Source: Proteobacteria bacterium UBA1844 (lineage in GTDB: Bacteria; Pseudomonadota; Gammaproteobacteria; Steroidobacterales; Woeseiaceae). Taken from it: a stretch of 24,121 bases of DNA. The stretch spans positions 1-24,121 of the forward strand of contig DDIS01000208.1 in the NCBI GenBank assembly GCA_002338615.1. The letters are read 5' to 3'. The position numbers and the translations under genes are program-made. Below the pieces are notes generated by a model that saw only the letters and a list, made by a program, of their open reading frames with translations, did not search any database and was not told the origin of the DNA. Numbering within the stretch: the first letter of the stretch is position 1; every line of letters begins with the position of its first letter. Positions 1 to 7,279 of this stretch are shown one piece after another.

Positions 1-152
1 GAGGCACCGCCAGAGGGCGGCGACGGCATACCACCGCCGGGTGGCGTAGAGCTGCCGCCACTACTTGGGGGCGAAGGGCTGCCGCCACCACTCGGCGGGG
101 ATGGCATACCGCCACTACTGGGCGAGGGCATGCCGCCGCTCGGTGGGGGCAT
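1..152 (-). repeat. Imperfect tandem codon repeats encoding P/S/G-rich linker
   Basis: The stretch codes for about five degenerate units of the type M-P-S-P-P-S-G-G-G (variants with S-S-G-G and T-P-P-G-G-G). Units vary at third positions, so this is an old repeat and not a recent duplication. It probably forms an extended flexible linker between the lipid anchor and a downstream domain that is not in the window. Confidence 0.6.
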
Positions 153-281
153 TGGAGCACTGACACCACCTGGCGCTTGCACCGTCGATTTGCAGGCAGT
201 GATAACCAGCGCGGCCGCGGCCACCATAAGCAGAAGCTTCATTCGTTTGGCCGTCCTCGGCATCGCGTTGTCGTCAGTCAT
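1..281 (-). CDS. Pro/Gly/Ser-rich lipoprotein, 3' part outside window (partial)
   Basis: Reading leftward from an ATG at 281 the frame stays open to the window edge (93 codons seen). It starts with a basic stretch (PRTAKRMK), a hydrophobic run (LLLMVAAAALVI) and the lipobox ITAC, so Cys30 should be lipidated and the protein anchored in a membrane after signal peptidase II cleavage. After about 13 residues it becomes a low-complexity tract of imperfect repeats built on P-S-P-P-S-G-G-G-M. A GAAGG Shine-Dalgarno lies 8 nt before the ATG at 281. A second ATG at 242 (MKLLLMV) also has AGGACGG upstream and would give a more usual short n-region. It follows the PP2C gene on the same strand after about 200 bp. 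No function is recognisable, and the domain after the repeat tract lies outside the window. Confidence 0.75.
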   Translation of the reverse strand, partial: MTDDNAMPRTAKRMKLLLMVAAAALVITACKSTVQAPGGVSAPMPPPSGGMPSPSSGGMPSPPSGGGSPSPPSSGGSSTPPGGGMPSPPSGGA

Positions 282-522
282 GATGTGCGCCTTCAAGTGC
301 TGGTAGCTGCGGGTCACGGGTGGACACCTTCCAGGCCGTTCTGCTTGCTAGCTTGGAGCCAACGGAGTGCACCGGAGTTCCACGGAATTCATGTGCCTCG
401 GCAGGGTTGCCCGCAATACACCAGTAGTGGCAACGATAATACGCGCCGTCACCCGGATCAACAACACGTAAGTCATTGTTTTTACTTAATTCGCCCGGGC
501 TTTTTCGGCTTTCGGAAGACGA
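274..522 (-). other. Open frame without start codon between phosphatase and lipoprotein genes
   Basis: On the minus strand one frame is open from just after a TGA at 523-525 to a TGA at 274-276, 82 codons, spanning the 200-bp gap after the PP2C gene. It contains no ATG, GTG or TTG. Its stop overlaps the lipoprotein ATG, as in operon junctions. The later part reads with protein-like composition (for example GAYYRCHYWCIAGNPAEAHE), but GC at third positions is not clearly coding-like. It could be the decayed end of a former gene, a product made by frameshifting from the end of the PP2C gene (a GAAAAAG run lies there), or chance. Nothing else is recognisable in this gap except the lipoprotein ribosome binding site. 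Confidence 0.25.
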
Positions 523-1321
523 TCAGCGACAAGTCGTCCGGTTTGCTCGGCTGGCCGTTCGCAGTGTTGGCCATGCGTTGCTCGGCTTTCGCAATAATCC
601 CATCGGCGGCTTTTTCAAGTGAGCCCTTGCGTACCAGTTCAACGATCTCATCCACGTGCACATTGTCGGTCAGGCCATCGCTCGCCACTATGACTGTATC
701 ACGCGGCGCCAATTCCACAGCCGCACCGACGTCGATGCTCATGTCGCTCATGCCGATGAAATTTGATACCAGGTGTCTCTCTTCGTGGTGCAGCGCATCG
801 CGCTGATCGAGAAACCCTGCCTCGACGGCGAATCCGGTCGGCGAATGGGCGGTGGTACGCAGCTTGATCCGGCCGCGCTGACCCACCACCATCGCCTCTG
901 AGTCTCCAATCTGGTAACTGCGCACCAGGCGGCCCTCAATCGTCACTACGGTGAGCGTCGTCGCAGAACCGTTGGCGAGTTCCCGGACAACGTTGTTCGC
1001 GGCTTCGATGCCATTCAATACTGCGGTGCGCATCAGTGTTGTTTTTTCCAGCGCCAGTTGCAGTGAATTACTGAGGGCCGTCACCGCGGTCAGCGACGCT
1101 TTCTTGCCCGCGGGCAAACCACCCGCCCCGTCCGCAACGACCAGCACCGCTGCTTCAGGCCCCCAGGGAATGATGCCGACGGTATCTTCATTTTCCGCTT
1201 CCTTGTCGGGAGACTGGCGCGTGTAAGCCACCATCGTGCCACCAGCGACTTTGAAGGTTCGCCGGTCCGCAGCAAATGCACCATCGAGCAGTACGAGGTC
1301 GTCAGGCGACTCGGGCGTCAA
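482..1321 (-). CDS. PP2C-family Ser/Thr protein phosphatase
   Basis: A 279-residue single-domain PPM/PP2C phosphatase that removes phosphate from Ser/Thr using two metal ions. Family motifs appear in order: NED at 44-46, VADGAGG with metal ligand Asp64 (62-68), GDSEAMV around Asp140, SDGLTDN with Asp215 and Asp219, and the terminal DDLSLIVF with Asp262/263. No signal peptide or membrane segment is present, so it is cytoplasmic. The start is TTG at 1321: the upstream in-frame stop is at 1352-1354 with no ATG or GTG between, and the first ATG (codon 30) would cut the first strand. The Shine-Dalgarno is weak (GATGGG). It lies 25 bp after the zinc-ribbon kinase gene, so the pair is almost certainly co-transcribed and the phosphatase probably reverses that kinase's work. 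Confidence 0.9.
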   Translation of the reverse strand: MTPESPDDLVLLDGAFAADRRTFKVAGGTMVAYTRQSPDKEAENEDTVGIIPWGPEAAVLVVADGAGGLPAGKKASLTAVTALSNSLQLALEKTTLMRTAVLNGIEAANNVVRELANGSATTLTVVTIEGRLVRSYQIGDSEAMVVGQRGRIKLRTTAHSPTGFAVEAGFLDQRDALHHEERHLVSNFIGMSDMSIDVGAAVELAPRDTVIVASDGLTDNVHVDEIVELVRKGSLEKAADGIIAKAEQRMANTANGQPSKPDDLSLIVFRKPKKPGRIK

Positions 1322-1346
1322 CGAACGACGCCCATCAAAATATTCA

Positions 1347-2672
1347 TCAAGTCACCCTCCGCACGGGTTCGCGACACCAGGCGCAATAGTTCCAGAAGTC
1401 CTCAGCGATGCCCCACTTGCAGGAGCTGCAGCGTTTTTTACTGTGTGCGAGCGGCCATGGTCGCTTCACCTTGGTGCGGCACCAGGGACAATAGCGCATG
1501 AAGGGTATTAGCGGACCGTTGCAGCGTTTGCTTGCGCAACGGGCAGTGTAGCGCTTGTCCGGATAACGCCGGGTGGTTTCCTCGACAAAACCAGGTCCGT
1601 AGCACCAGGCACAATAGTCCCAGTCATTCTTCACGCCACGTTCGCATCGTGGGCAACTCGATGGCATGCGCGATTCCGAGCCCCGCGCCGGATTGTCGAC
1701 GCCGCACCAGGGACAGGCCTGCATGCTCTCGGACACCGGGCCTTCGCAGCGCCGGCACTGGTGCCGGGTATCGAGTACAGTGCGAAAACGTCGCTGGAAC
1801 TCGCGCCACTGCAAACGGCGCCAGGCACTATCATCGGCGGCCAGGTTGCGCGCCGAACTCCGGCTACGTGATTTTTTCTGCCGGCGTGCGTGGCTGTGCA
1901 GGCGGTCAAAGTCCGCCTTCATCTGGATCGCATCCGCGTATCGCTTCGATGGATCAAGCTGAATGGATTTTTTCAGCAGTTCAATAAATTCAGGTCGTAC
2001 ACGGGCCTTGAGTTGCTGATAGCCCTTCAGCGGCCATTCGAAAGGCCACTCCGGCAGACTGCCGGAAAACATGCGATACAGTACCAGTCCGAGCGAAAAC
2101 ACATCCGATTGAAATTTTGGCCGACCCATCGCCTGTTCCGGCGCGATGTAGTCAACCGTACCCGAACCCGATGCTTTGAGCGTACGCAAACTCACCTTGG
2201 CGAAGCCGAAATCGGCGAGTTTCAGCTGGTTGTTCGGAAACAGGATGAAATTCTCGGGTTTTATGTCGCAGTGAATAATCTTGTGTTCGTGTGCGTAGGC
2301 GAGCGCCGCAATTGCCTGGCCCGCAAGTTCCATTGCGCGCGCTGTGGAAATACGGCGTTCCAGCCGATCGGCGAGTGATTTTTCGCCGAGCTCCATCGCA
2401 ATAACAAAGCGATCGTCAATGTAACTCGCATTCAGGACCGCGAGAATATTCGGATGTTGCAGTTTCGTTGCGACCCGCACTTCGTGCAGGAATTCGTCAT
2501 CACCAATATTGTGGCTACGGGTCGGTATTTTCAGCGCCACCTGCTGCTTTTGTATGGTGTCCTTGGCCGCATAGACTTCGGCCAGCGGCCCCGCTGCAAT
2601 TCTCGAAATAATCTTGTACTTGCCGATTTTTTGTCGCGCTTTTAACAAGTCTGCCTGTACCCCTGTCCGCAT
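1347..2672 (-). CDS. Ser/Thr protein kinase with four C-terminal zinc ribbons
   Basis: A 441-residue protein. Residues about 18-260 are a Hanks-type kinase: Lys48 in VALKI, Glu64 in the C-helix, HCDIKPEN (134-141), DFG (154-156) and APE (177-179). The glycine loop is degenerate (IAAGPLAEVY, one Gly) and the catalytic loop has HCD instead of HRD, making it a non-RD kinase that may not need activation-loop phosphorylation. A basic linker (261-275) leads to four CxxC...CxWC units: C306/309/320/323, C340/343/354/357, C379/384/395/398 and C415/418/430/433. These are double-zinc-ribbon type and probably bind partners or sense metal or redox state. There is no transmembrane segment, unlike PASTA kinases. 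It is first in the module with the PP2C gene and is divergent from dgkA. Substrates cannot be told from sequence. Confidence 0.92.
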   Translation of the reverse strand: MRTGVQADLLKARQKIGKYKIISRIAAGPLAEVYAAKDTIQKQQVALKIPTRSHNIGDDEFLHEVRVATKLQHPNILAVLNASYIDDRFVIAMELGEKSLADRLERRISTARAMELAGQAIAALAYAHEHKIIHCDIKPENFILFPNNQLKLADFGFAKVSLRTLKASGSGTVDYIAPEQAMGRPKFQSDVFSLGLVLYRMFSGSLPEWPFEWPLKGYQQLKARVRPEFIELLKKSIQLDPSKRYADAIQMKADFDRLHSHARRQKKSRSRSSARNLAADDSAWRRLQWREFQRRFRTVLDTRHQCRRCEGPVSESMQACPWCGVDNPARGSESRMPSSCPRCERGVKNDWDYCAWCYGPGFVEETTRRYPDKRYTARCASKRCNGPLIPFMRYCPWCRTKVKRPWPLAHSKKRCSSCKWGIAEDFWNYCAWCREPVRRVT

Positions 2673-2687
2673 TTATTGCGCCCGGCA

Positions 2688-2716
2688 ATCATTGGCGCTG
2701 CTGCTGCCGGAGTCAA
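2688..2716 (-). promoter_or_regulatory. Candidate sigma-70 promoter for kinase-phosphatase module
   Basis: On the minus strand TTGACT (2711-2716) is followed after 17 bp by AATGAT (2688-2693). The -35 matches the consensus at 5 of 6 positions and the -10 at 4 of 6. Transcription would begin only about 8 bases before the kinase ATG at 2672, which lacks a good Shine-Dalgarno, so the message could be nearly leaderless. Confidence 0.35.
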
Positions 2717-2731
2717 GCGGCGCAATCTCCC

Positions 2732-2756
2732 CGTCGATTAGATTCGCGAATCGACG
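2732..2756. promoter_or_regulatory. Dyad in the kinase/dgkA divergent intergenic region
   Basis: CGTCGATT (2732-2739) and AATCGACG (2749-2756) are perfect 8-bp inverted arms. Overlapping them is a perfect 12-bp palindrome GATTCGCGAATC (2741-2752). It sits between two divergent genes and would fall in the spacer of a weak dgkA promoter (TCGATT, 17 bp, TATCCT). This is consistent with an operator, but no regulator is identified. Confidence 0.35.
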
Positions 2757-2795
2757 TATCCTGCTGCCGAGGCAACGTACCTGGGGATGAAGCAA

Positions 2796-3170
2796 ATGGC
2801 CAAGCCTGGCAACACCGGCTTACGACGGATTTTGCATGCGGCGACCTATTCAGTGCAGGGCTTTGCGCATGCCTGGCGCTTTGAAGCGGCGTTCCGGCAG
2901 GAACTCACTCTAAGCCTTGTCCTCGTTCCCGTCGCGTTCTGGCTGGGCCGGTCGGCGATTGAGGTGCTGTTGCTCATCGTCTCCTGCTTGTTGGTACTCG
3001 TGGTGGAGTTGCTCAATTCCGCCATCGAAACCACCGTCGACAGGATCGGCGCCGAAGCCAACGAATTATCCGGTCGTGCCAAAGACATCGGCTCGGCCGC
3101 CGTCTTCGTGAGCCTGGTCATTGTTCTGATCGTCTGGGGTACCGTGGCTTGGCAGCGTTTCATCAGCTGA
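2796..3170 (+). CDS. dgkA: Diacylglycerol kinase DgkA
   Basis: A small integral inner-membrane kinase that phosphorylates diacylglycerol to phosphatidate, recycling the lipid left by periplasmic glucan or LPS decoration. At 124 residues it matches the family length (about 120). Conserved blocks are EAAFRQE (about residues 30-36), ELLNSAIETTVDRIG (about 71-85, with the catalytic and metal-binding acidic residues) and LSGRAKDIGSAAV (about 91-103). Three hydrophobic helices follow the usual pattern. ATG at 2796 was chosen because GGGGA lies 8 nt upstream. The in-frame ATG at 2787 overlaps that site and has only a distant GAGG. It is a single gene, divergent from the kinase module and convergent with glpK. 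Confidence 0.93.
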   Translation: MAKPGNTGLRRILHAATYSVQGFAHAWRFEAAFRQELTLSLVLVPVAFWLGRSAIEVLLLIVSCLLVLVVELLNSAIETTVDRIGAEANELSGRAKDIGSAAVFVSLVIVLIVWGTVAWQRFIS

Positions 3171-3189
3171 CGGAACCCGGGAACGGCGC

Positions 3190-3223
3190 GGAGCCCTGCC
3201 ATTGGCCGGCAAGCCAGGGTCCC
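3190..3223. terminator. Possible stem-loop between convergent dgkA and glpK
   Basis: Left arm 3190-3198 and right arm 3215-3223 pair over nine positions, with one mismatch and one G-U pair, around a 16-nt loop that contains GGCCGGC. It lies in the 59-bp gap between two convergent stops, where a shared terminator is expected. There is no T tract, so an intrinsic terminator is doubtful. Confidence 0.25.
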
Positions 3224-3229
3224 GCAATG

Positions 3230-4714
3230 TTAGCCGGATCGAACTCGCGACACGGCGTTTGTCCAACCGGCGAGTAGCGAAGAGCGCTGATCGTTGGACA
3301 TGACCGGCGTGAATATTCGCTCGCTCTGCCAAAGCGCCGTAAGCTCATCGATGGCGCCGAGCACGCCTGCGCTAAGTGCCGCGAGATAGGCCGCGCCAAG
3401 TACCGTCGATTCGATATTCACGGGTCTTTCGACGGGCAGGTCAAGCACGTCGGCAAGAAACTGCAGGAACCAGTTGTTCGCCGCCATGCCGCCGTCCACA
3501 CGAATAACGCTCGGCGAGATGCCGTCATCACGCATTGCCCGGATCAGGTCCACCGTCTGGTACGCGATGGACTGCAGCGTCGCGGTTATGATGTCCGCGC
3601 GCCCGCTGCCGTGTGTCAGTCCTAGAATGGCGCCGCGCGCGTGCGGATCCCACCAGGGTGCGCCGAGACCGGCGAAGGCCGGTACCACGTGCACATCATC
3701 AACGACACCGTTTTCTGCCGCGATTTTTTCTGTGTCAGCGGCGTGCAGAACGATACCAAGCTCATCGCGTAACCATTGAATGGCGGAACCCGCGACGAAA
3801 ACGCTGCCTTCGAGACCATACGTCACCTTGCCACCAAGGCGGCTTGCAACCGTGGTCAACAACTGGTGCCTGGAAGTGAGCGCCGTGGCACCAGTATTGG
3901 CAAGCACAAAACAGCCGGTACCGTAAGTACTCTTGGTTATGCCATCAGTGACTCCTGCCTGCCCGATTAGCGCCGCCTGCTGATCCCCGGCAATGCCGCC
4001 GATTGGAATGGCGCTGGCAAACAGGCTTGTGTCCGTGCTGCCGAAGTCCGAGACACAGTCCCGCACCTCGGGCAAGAGACTCTCGGGAATATCAAACAAG
4101 GCCAGGAGTTCCGGGTCCCAGCGCTGTTCATGAATATTGAACAATAGCGTACGAGATGCGTTGCTCGCATCAGTCGCGTGGACCTTGCCTCCCGTGAGCC
4201 GCCAGACGAGGAAAGTATCCGCGGTGCCGAATGCGAGCTTGCCCTCCTCTGCTCGTTGACGAACACCCTCGACATTTGCAAGCAACCAAGCGATCTTGGT
4301 CGCCGAGAAATACGGATCAAGCCGCAGGCCGGTGCGTTGGATAACGTCCTGCTCAACACCCTGCTCACGAAATCGTTCACATATTGCGGCGGTGCGCCGG
4401 TCCTGCCAGACGATCGCGTTGTATACGGGTTGGCCCGTCTTGCGATCCCAGATGAACGTGGTTTCACGCTGGTTCGTGATGCCGATTGCAATGATCTCGG
4501 CGGGCGTTGCGCGCGCCTTTTGCAGGGCCTTCGACAGTACTGCTGTCGTGGCGGCCCAGATAGCCTCGGGGTCGTGCTCAACCCAGCCCGGGCGCGGAAA
4601 ATGCTGCGCGAACTCCTGCTGTGCGCTGGCGACAACCCGGGTGCGGCAATCGTACACAACCGCACGGCAACTGCTGGTTCCCTCATCGATTGCCAGCAGG
4701 TATTTTCCCGTCAC
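3230..4714 (-). CDS. glpK: Glycerol kinase GlpK
   Basis: Transfers phosphate from ATP to glycerol, giving sn-glycerol 3-phosphate. At 494 residues it has full family length (E. coli about 502). FGGY-kinase features are seen: phosphate-binding AIDEGTSSCRAVVYD near the N-terminus (Glu11 where E. coli has Gln), glycerol-contact residues Arg83-Glu84 (NQRETTFIWD), Trp103 (WQDRRTA) and Tyr135, the catalytic base Asp244 in GDQQAA, and the ATP-domain motifs EGSVFVAGSAIQWLRD and DGGMAANNW. The start is GTG at 4714, chosen because its GTGA overlaps the TGA stop of the thioesterase gene by 4 bp, pointing to translational coupling. No glycerol facilitator (glpF) or glycerol-3-phosphate dehydrogenase (glpD) is nearby, which is unusual. 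Confidence 0.95.
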   Translation of the reverse strand: MTGKYLLAIDEGTSSCRAVVYDCRTRVVASAQQEFAQHFPRPGWVEHDPEAIWAATTAVLSKALQKARATPAEIIAIGITNQRETTFIWDRKTGQPVYNAIVWQDRRTAAICERFREQGVEQDVIQRTGLRLDPYFSATKIAWLLANVEGVRQRAEEGKLAFGTADTFLVWRLTGGKVHATDASNASRTLLFNIHEQRWDPELLALFDIPESLLPEVRDCVSDFGSTDTSLFASAIPIGGIAGDQQAALIGQAGVTDGITKSTYGTGCFVLANTGATALTSRHQLLTTVASRLGGKVTYGLEGSVFVAGSAIQWLRDELGIVLHAADTEKIAAENGVVDDVHVVPAFAGLGAPWWDPHARGAILGLTHGSGRADIITATLQSIAYQTVDLIRAMRDDGISPSVIRVDGGMAANNWFLQFLADVLDLPVERPVNIESTVLGAAYLAALSAGVLGAIDELTALWQSERIFTPVMSNDQRSSLLAGWTNAVSRVRSG

Positions 4715-5232
4715 CGCTGGTAGCTCTGCATGCTCCAGGACGGCGACTTCAACTGCATGCGCTGACCAGCTTCAGCCGGCATGCCGTTGTCGCGCTGCGA
4801 ATTCGCGAAACGTTTGATGTTATCGAGAATATCCGCCGGCCAGGGAGCCACACGGCGCCGGTCGAGATCAACGTGGAGGTTCATCCACTCCGCCGTCGAC
4901 GCGAGGTAGTTATTCGTCGCATGATAAATGCGCATGAACTGGTGAATACGCTTGTCGTCGTAGGCGAGCAACTCCGACGTTACGATAAACGGTTCGGCAA
5001 GCCGCAACTCACGTTGATAGGTAATATGCGACTCTACGGCGAATGTCGAGTTGTTGCTCTCGCGGATGTACGCGTCTGTAATGCCGAATCGGGACCACAG
5101 GCAGTCGATTCCGCGGTCAAAGGCAAGCACGTAATACGCCACGTTCATGTGATTATTGATATCGATCCACTCGGGCTGGACCTGGCCTTCGTAAACGTCA
5201 GTCCCGTCCCGCTTGAATTCTGCGGCAGTCAT
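4711..5232 (-). CDS. Hotdog-fold acyl-CoA thioesterase (4HBT/FcbC-like)
   Basis: A 173-residue thioesterase-like hotdog protein. The signature EWIDINNHMNVAYYVLAFDR (21-40) carries the family acid (Asp24) and the Asn-His-Met-Asn turn at the active-site helix. VESHITYQREL and DDKRIHQFMRIYH are typical second and third strands. Related proteins occur beside or fused to carnitine dehydrogenases, where they act on betainyl-CoA or similar short polar acyl-CoA. Here the gene sits between acetoacetyl-CoA synthetase and glycerol kinase with 4-bp overlaps at both ends (ATGA at 5229-5232, GTGA at 4711-4714), so the substrate is more likely a short 3-oxo or branched acyl-CoA, but this is inference. Cytoplasmic. 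The C-terminal 25 residues are low in conservation signals. Confidence 0.85.
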   Translation of the reverse strand: MTAAEFKRDGTDVYEGQVQPEWIDINNHMNVAYYVLAFDRGIDCLWSRFGITDAYIRESNNSTFAVESHITYQRELRLAEPFIVTSELLAYDDKRIHQFMRIYHATNNYLASTAEWMNLHVDLDRRRVAPWPADILDNIKRFANSQRDNGMPAEAGQRMQLKSPSWSMQSYQR

Positions 5233-7166
5233 TCTTCGGCAAGCTCCGGCAGGTTTCGATACAGTTCGAGCGCTTCAGGATTGGCCAGCGCGTCGGTGTT
5301 TTTCACCACCTTGCCATGCACTATCGAACGCACGGCAAGCTCGACGATTTTACCGCTCTTGGTGCGCGGTATCTCCGCCACGGCAATAATTTTCGCCGGC
5401 ACGTGGCGTGGCGTGGTATTGCTGCGAATAACTTTGCGAATTTCCGCTTTGAGTTCGTCGTCAAGTACAACACCGTCGCGTAGCACGACAAACAATACGA
5501 CCCGAACATCGTCGGCCCACTGCTGGCCGATCACGATGCTCTCCAGAATCTGGTCCAGTTTTTCAACCTGTCGGTAGATCTCGGCCGTGCCGATACGCAC
5601 GCCACCCGGGTTCAGAACCGCATCAGATCGACCATGAATTATGAAACCGCCGGAATTTTTCTGTTCCGCGAAATCGCCGTGTGCCCAGATACCCGGGAAA
5701 CGTTCGAAATAGGCGGCGTGGTAACGCGCATCGTCTTCGTCGTTCCAGAAGCCCACCGGGGCGGACGGAAACGGCCGCGTGCATACGAGTTCACCCTGAG
5801 TCTCGACAACTGGCCGGCCTTCATCATCAAAAATCTCGACGGCCATGCCAAGCCCGCGGCATTGCAATTCACCGCGTCTTACCGGCAGAACCGGGTTGCC
5901 GAGCAGAAAACAACTCAGGATGTCGGTGCCGCCCGCGATGGACGACAGCTGCAGATCTTTGCCTATCGCGTCGTATACAAAGTCATAACTTTCCGGCGCC
6001 AGCGGCGAACCCGTTGAAAGGACCGTGCGCAAGGAACCGAGGTCGAAGCCGTCTACCGGGCGAATGCCTGCCTTTTCCAGCGCGGAAATATATTTCGCGC
6101 TGGTGCCAAACACAGTGACACGTTCACGCTCGGCCATTTTCCACAGACCGAGCCCGTTGTCGAAAAACGGACTACCGTCGAACAGCACCAGCGTCGCGCC
6201 GCAAGCCAGGCCGCTCGCAAGCCAGTTCCACATCATCCAGCCGCAGGTTGTGAAGTAAAACAATCGACTGTCAGGACCAAGGTCGGTATGCAGAACGTGC
6301 TCTTTCAGGTGTTGCAGCAAAGTGCCACCGTGACCGTGCACGATGCATTTCGGAACACCCGTTGTGCCGGAGGAAAACATGATGAACAGCGGATGGTCAA
6401 ATGCAACCGGCTTGAATGAAAGTTTTCCTCCCGGCCGGGCGAACTGGTCCCAGGCCACTGCGTTCCCGGGTTCAGTTACAGAGTTGTTCGTGGACAGGAA
6501 ATCCACGACGACGGTAGTGCCGATACTCGGTATCCTGGCAACGATGTCTGCCACCGTTGCGAGGCTGTCAATGCGCTTGCCGTTGTAGTGATAACCATTG
6601 GCGGCGAAAAGCACTTTCGGTTCAATCTGGCCAAATCGATCGACGACGCCATGCGAGCCGAAGTCCGGTGAGCACGACGACCAGATCGCCCCGATACTGG
6701 CGGTGGCGAGCATCGCGATTATGGCTTCGGGACAATTCGGCAGGTAAGCACCAACGCGATCGCCCTGCCGTACACCAGCTGCTTCGAGACCTGCCGCAAT
6801 TTCGGTAACGGCTGTGTGCAACTGATCAAAACTGAGCTCGCGCCGGGTACCGTCTTCACCGCAGAAAATAAGTGCGGCGCGCGTACCGCTGGAGCGCAAC
6901 AGGTGTTCTGCATAATTCAATGTACTGCCTGCGAACCAGCCAGCATGCATGATATTGTCCGGCCGGCTCAAGCTTGCGGTGGCAGGCGCTACAAAGCGTA
7001 CGTCACAGAAGTCGCATAGACTTTCCCAAAAAGAGGCCGGGTTGCTGACAGACCAGTTGTAGAGCTCGTCATAGGTCGTGAATTCATGCCGGACGATGAA
7101 CCTGTGCATGGCGGATGCAGAGACCCGCGTGCCGTCCGGCTGCCACAAAATTGGATTGTCATTCAT
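5229..7166 (-). CDS. Acetoacetyl-CoA synthetase (acetoacetate--CoA ligase)
   Basis: A 645-residue ANL-superfamily enzyme that activates acetoacetate to acetoacetyl-CoA with ATP. The AMP-binding P-loop [10 protein letters not shown] lies at about 264-273 and the adenylation motif near [13 protein letters not shown]. The C-terminal [10 protein letters not shown] carries the catalytic lysine (Lys606), which is commonly acetylated. The block SSCSPDFG with [14 protein letters not shown] and the early [19 protein letters not shown] distinguish acetoacetate ligases from acetyl-CoA synthetases. Length is close to the family norm (about 650). The start is ATG at 7166 with AAGGA 10 nt upstream. First gene of the three-gene overlapping operon. 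It allows use of ketone bodies or recycling of acetoacetate from leucine or polyhydroxybutyrate breakdown. Confidence 0.93.
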   Translation of the reverse strand: MNDNPILWQPDGTRVSASAMHRFIVRHEFTTYDELYNWSVSNPASFWESLCDFCDVRFVAPATASLSRPDNIMHAGWFAGSTLNYAEHLLRSSGTRAALIFCGEDGTRRELSFDQLHTAVTEIAAGLEAAGVRQGDRVGAYLPNCPEAIIAMLATASIGAIWSSCSPDFGSHGVVDRFGQIEPKVLFAANGYHYNGKRIDSLATVADIVARIPSIGTTVVVDFLSTNNSVTEPGNAVAWDQFARPGGKLSFKPVAFDHPLFIMFSSGTTGVPKCIVHGHGGTLLQHLKEHVLHTDLGPDSRLFYFTTCGWMMWNWLASGLACGATLVLFDGSPFFDNGLGLWKMAERERVTVFGTSAKYISALEKAGIRPVDGFDLGSLRTVLSTGSPLAPESYDFVYDAIGKDLQLSSIAGGTDILSCFLLGNPVLPVRRGELQCRGLGMAVEIFDDEGRPVVETQGELVCTRPFPSAPVGFWNDEDDARYHAAYFERFPGIWAHGDFAEQKNSGGFIIHGRSDAVLNPGGVRIGTAEIYRQVEKLDQILESIVIGQQWADDVRVVLFVVLRDGVVLDDELKAEIRKVIRSNTTPRHVPAKIIAVAEIPRTKSGKIVELAVRSIVHGKVVKNTDALANPEALELYRNLPELAEE

Positions 7167-7236
7167 TGAAGCCAGGTCCTTGAATTGTCGCGATTCCTCA
7201 TTTTCACGCGTATCTTCTTGTCATCGCTGCGATTTG

Positions 7237-7265
7237 ATTACAACACGATTTATCCATCACGGTAA
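7237..7265 (-). promoter_or_regulatory. Candidate promoter of the acetoacetyl-CoA synthetase operon
   Basis: On the minus strand TTACCG (7260-7265), a 17-bp spacer and TGTAAT (7237-7242). The -10 is 5 of 6, the -35 only 3 of 6. It would give a leader of about 65 nt before the ATG at 7166. It lies in the divergent gap with the TauE/SafE gene. Confidence 0.35.
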
Positions 7266-7279
7266 GCCTTGCATACATT

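Noticed and set aside
177..806. 209-codon plus-strand open frame across the lipoprotein start and PP2C end
   Set aside because: Antisense to two better-supported minus-strand features and without domain signals.
4621..5577. 318-codon plus-strand open frame
   Set aside because: Antisense to glpK, thioesterase and acetoacetyl-CoA synthetase; composition is low in hydrophobic order and no family motif is present.
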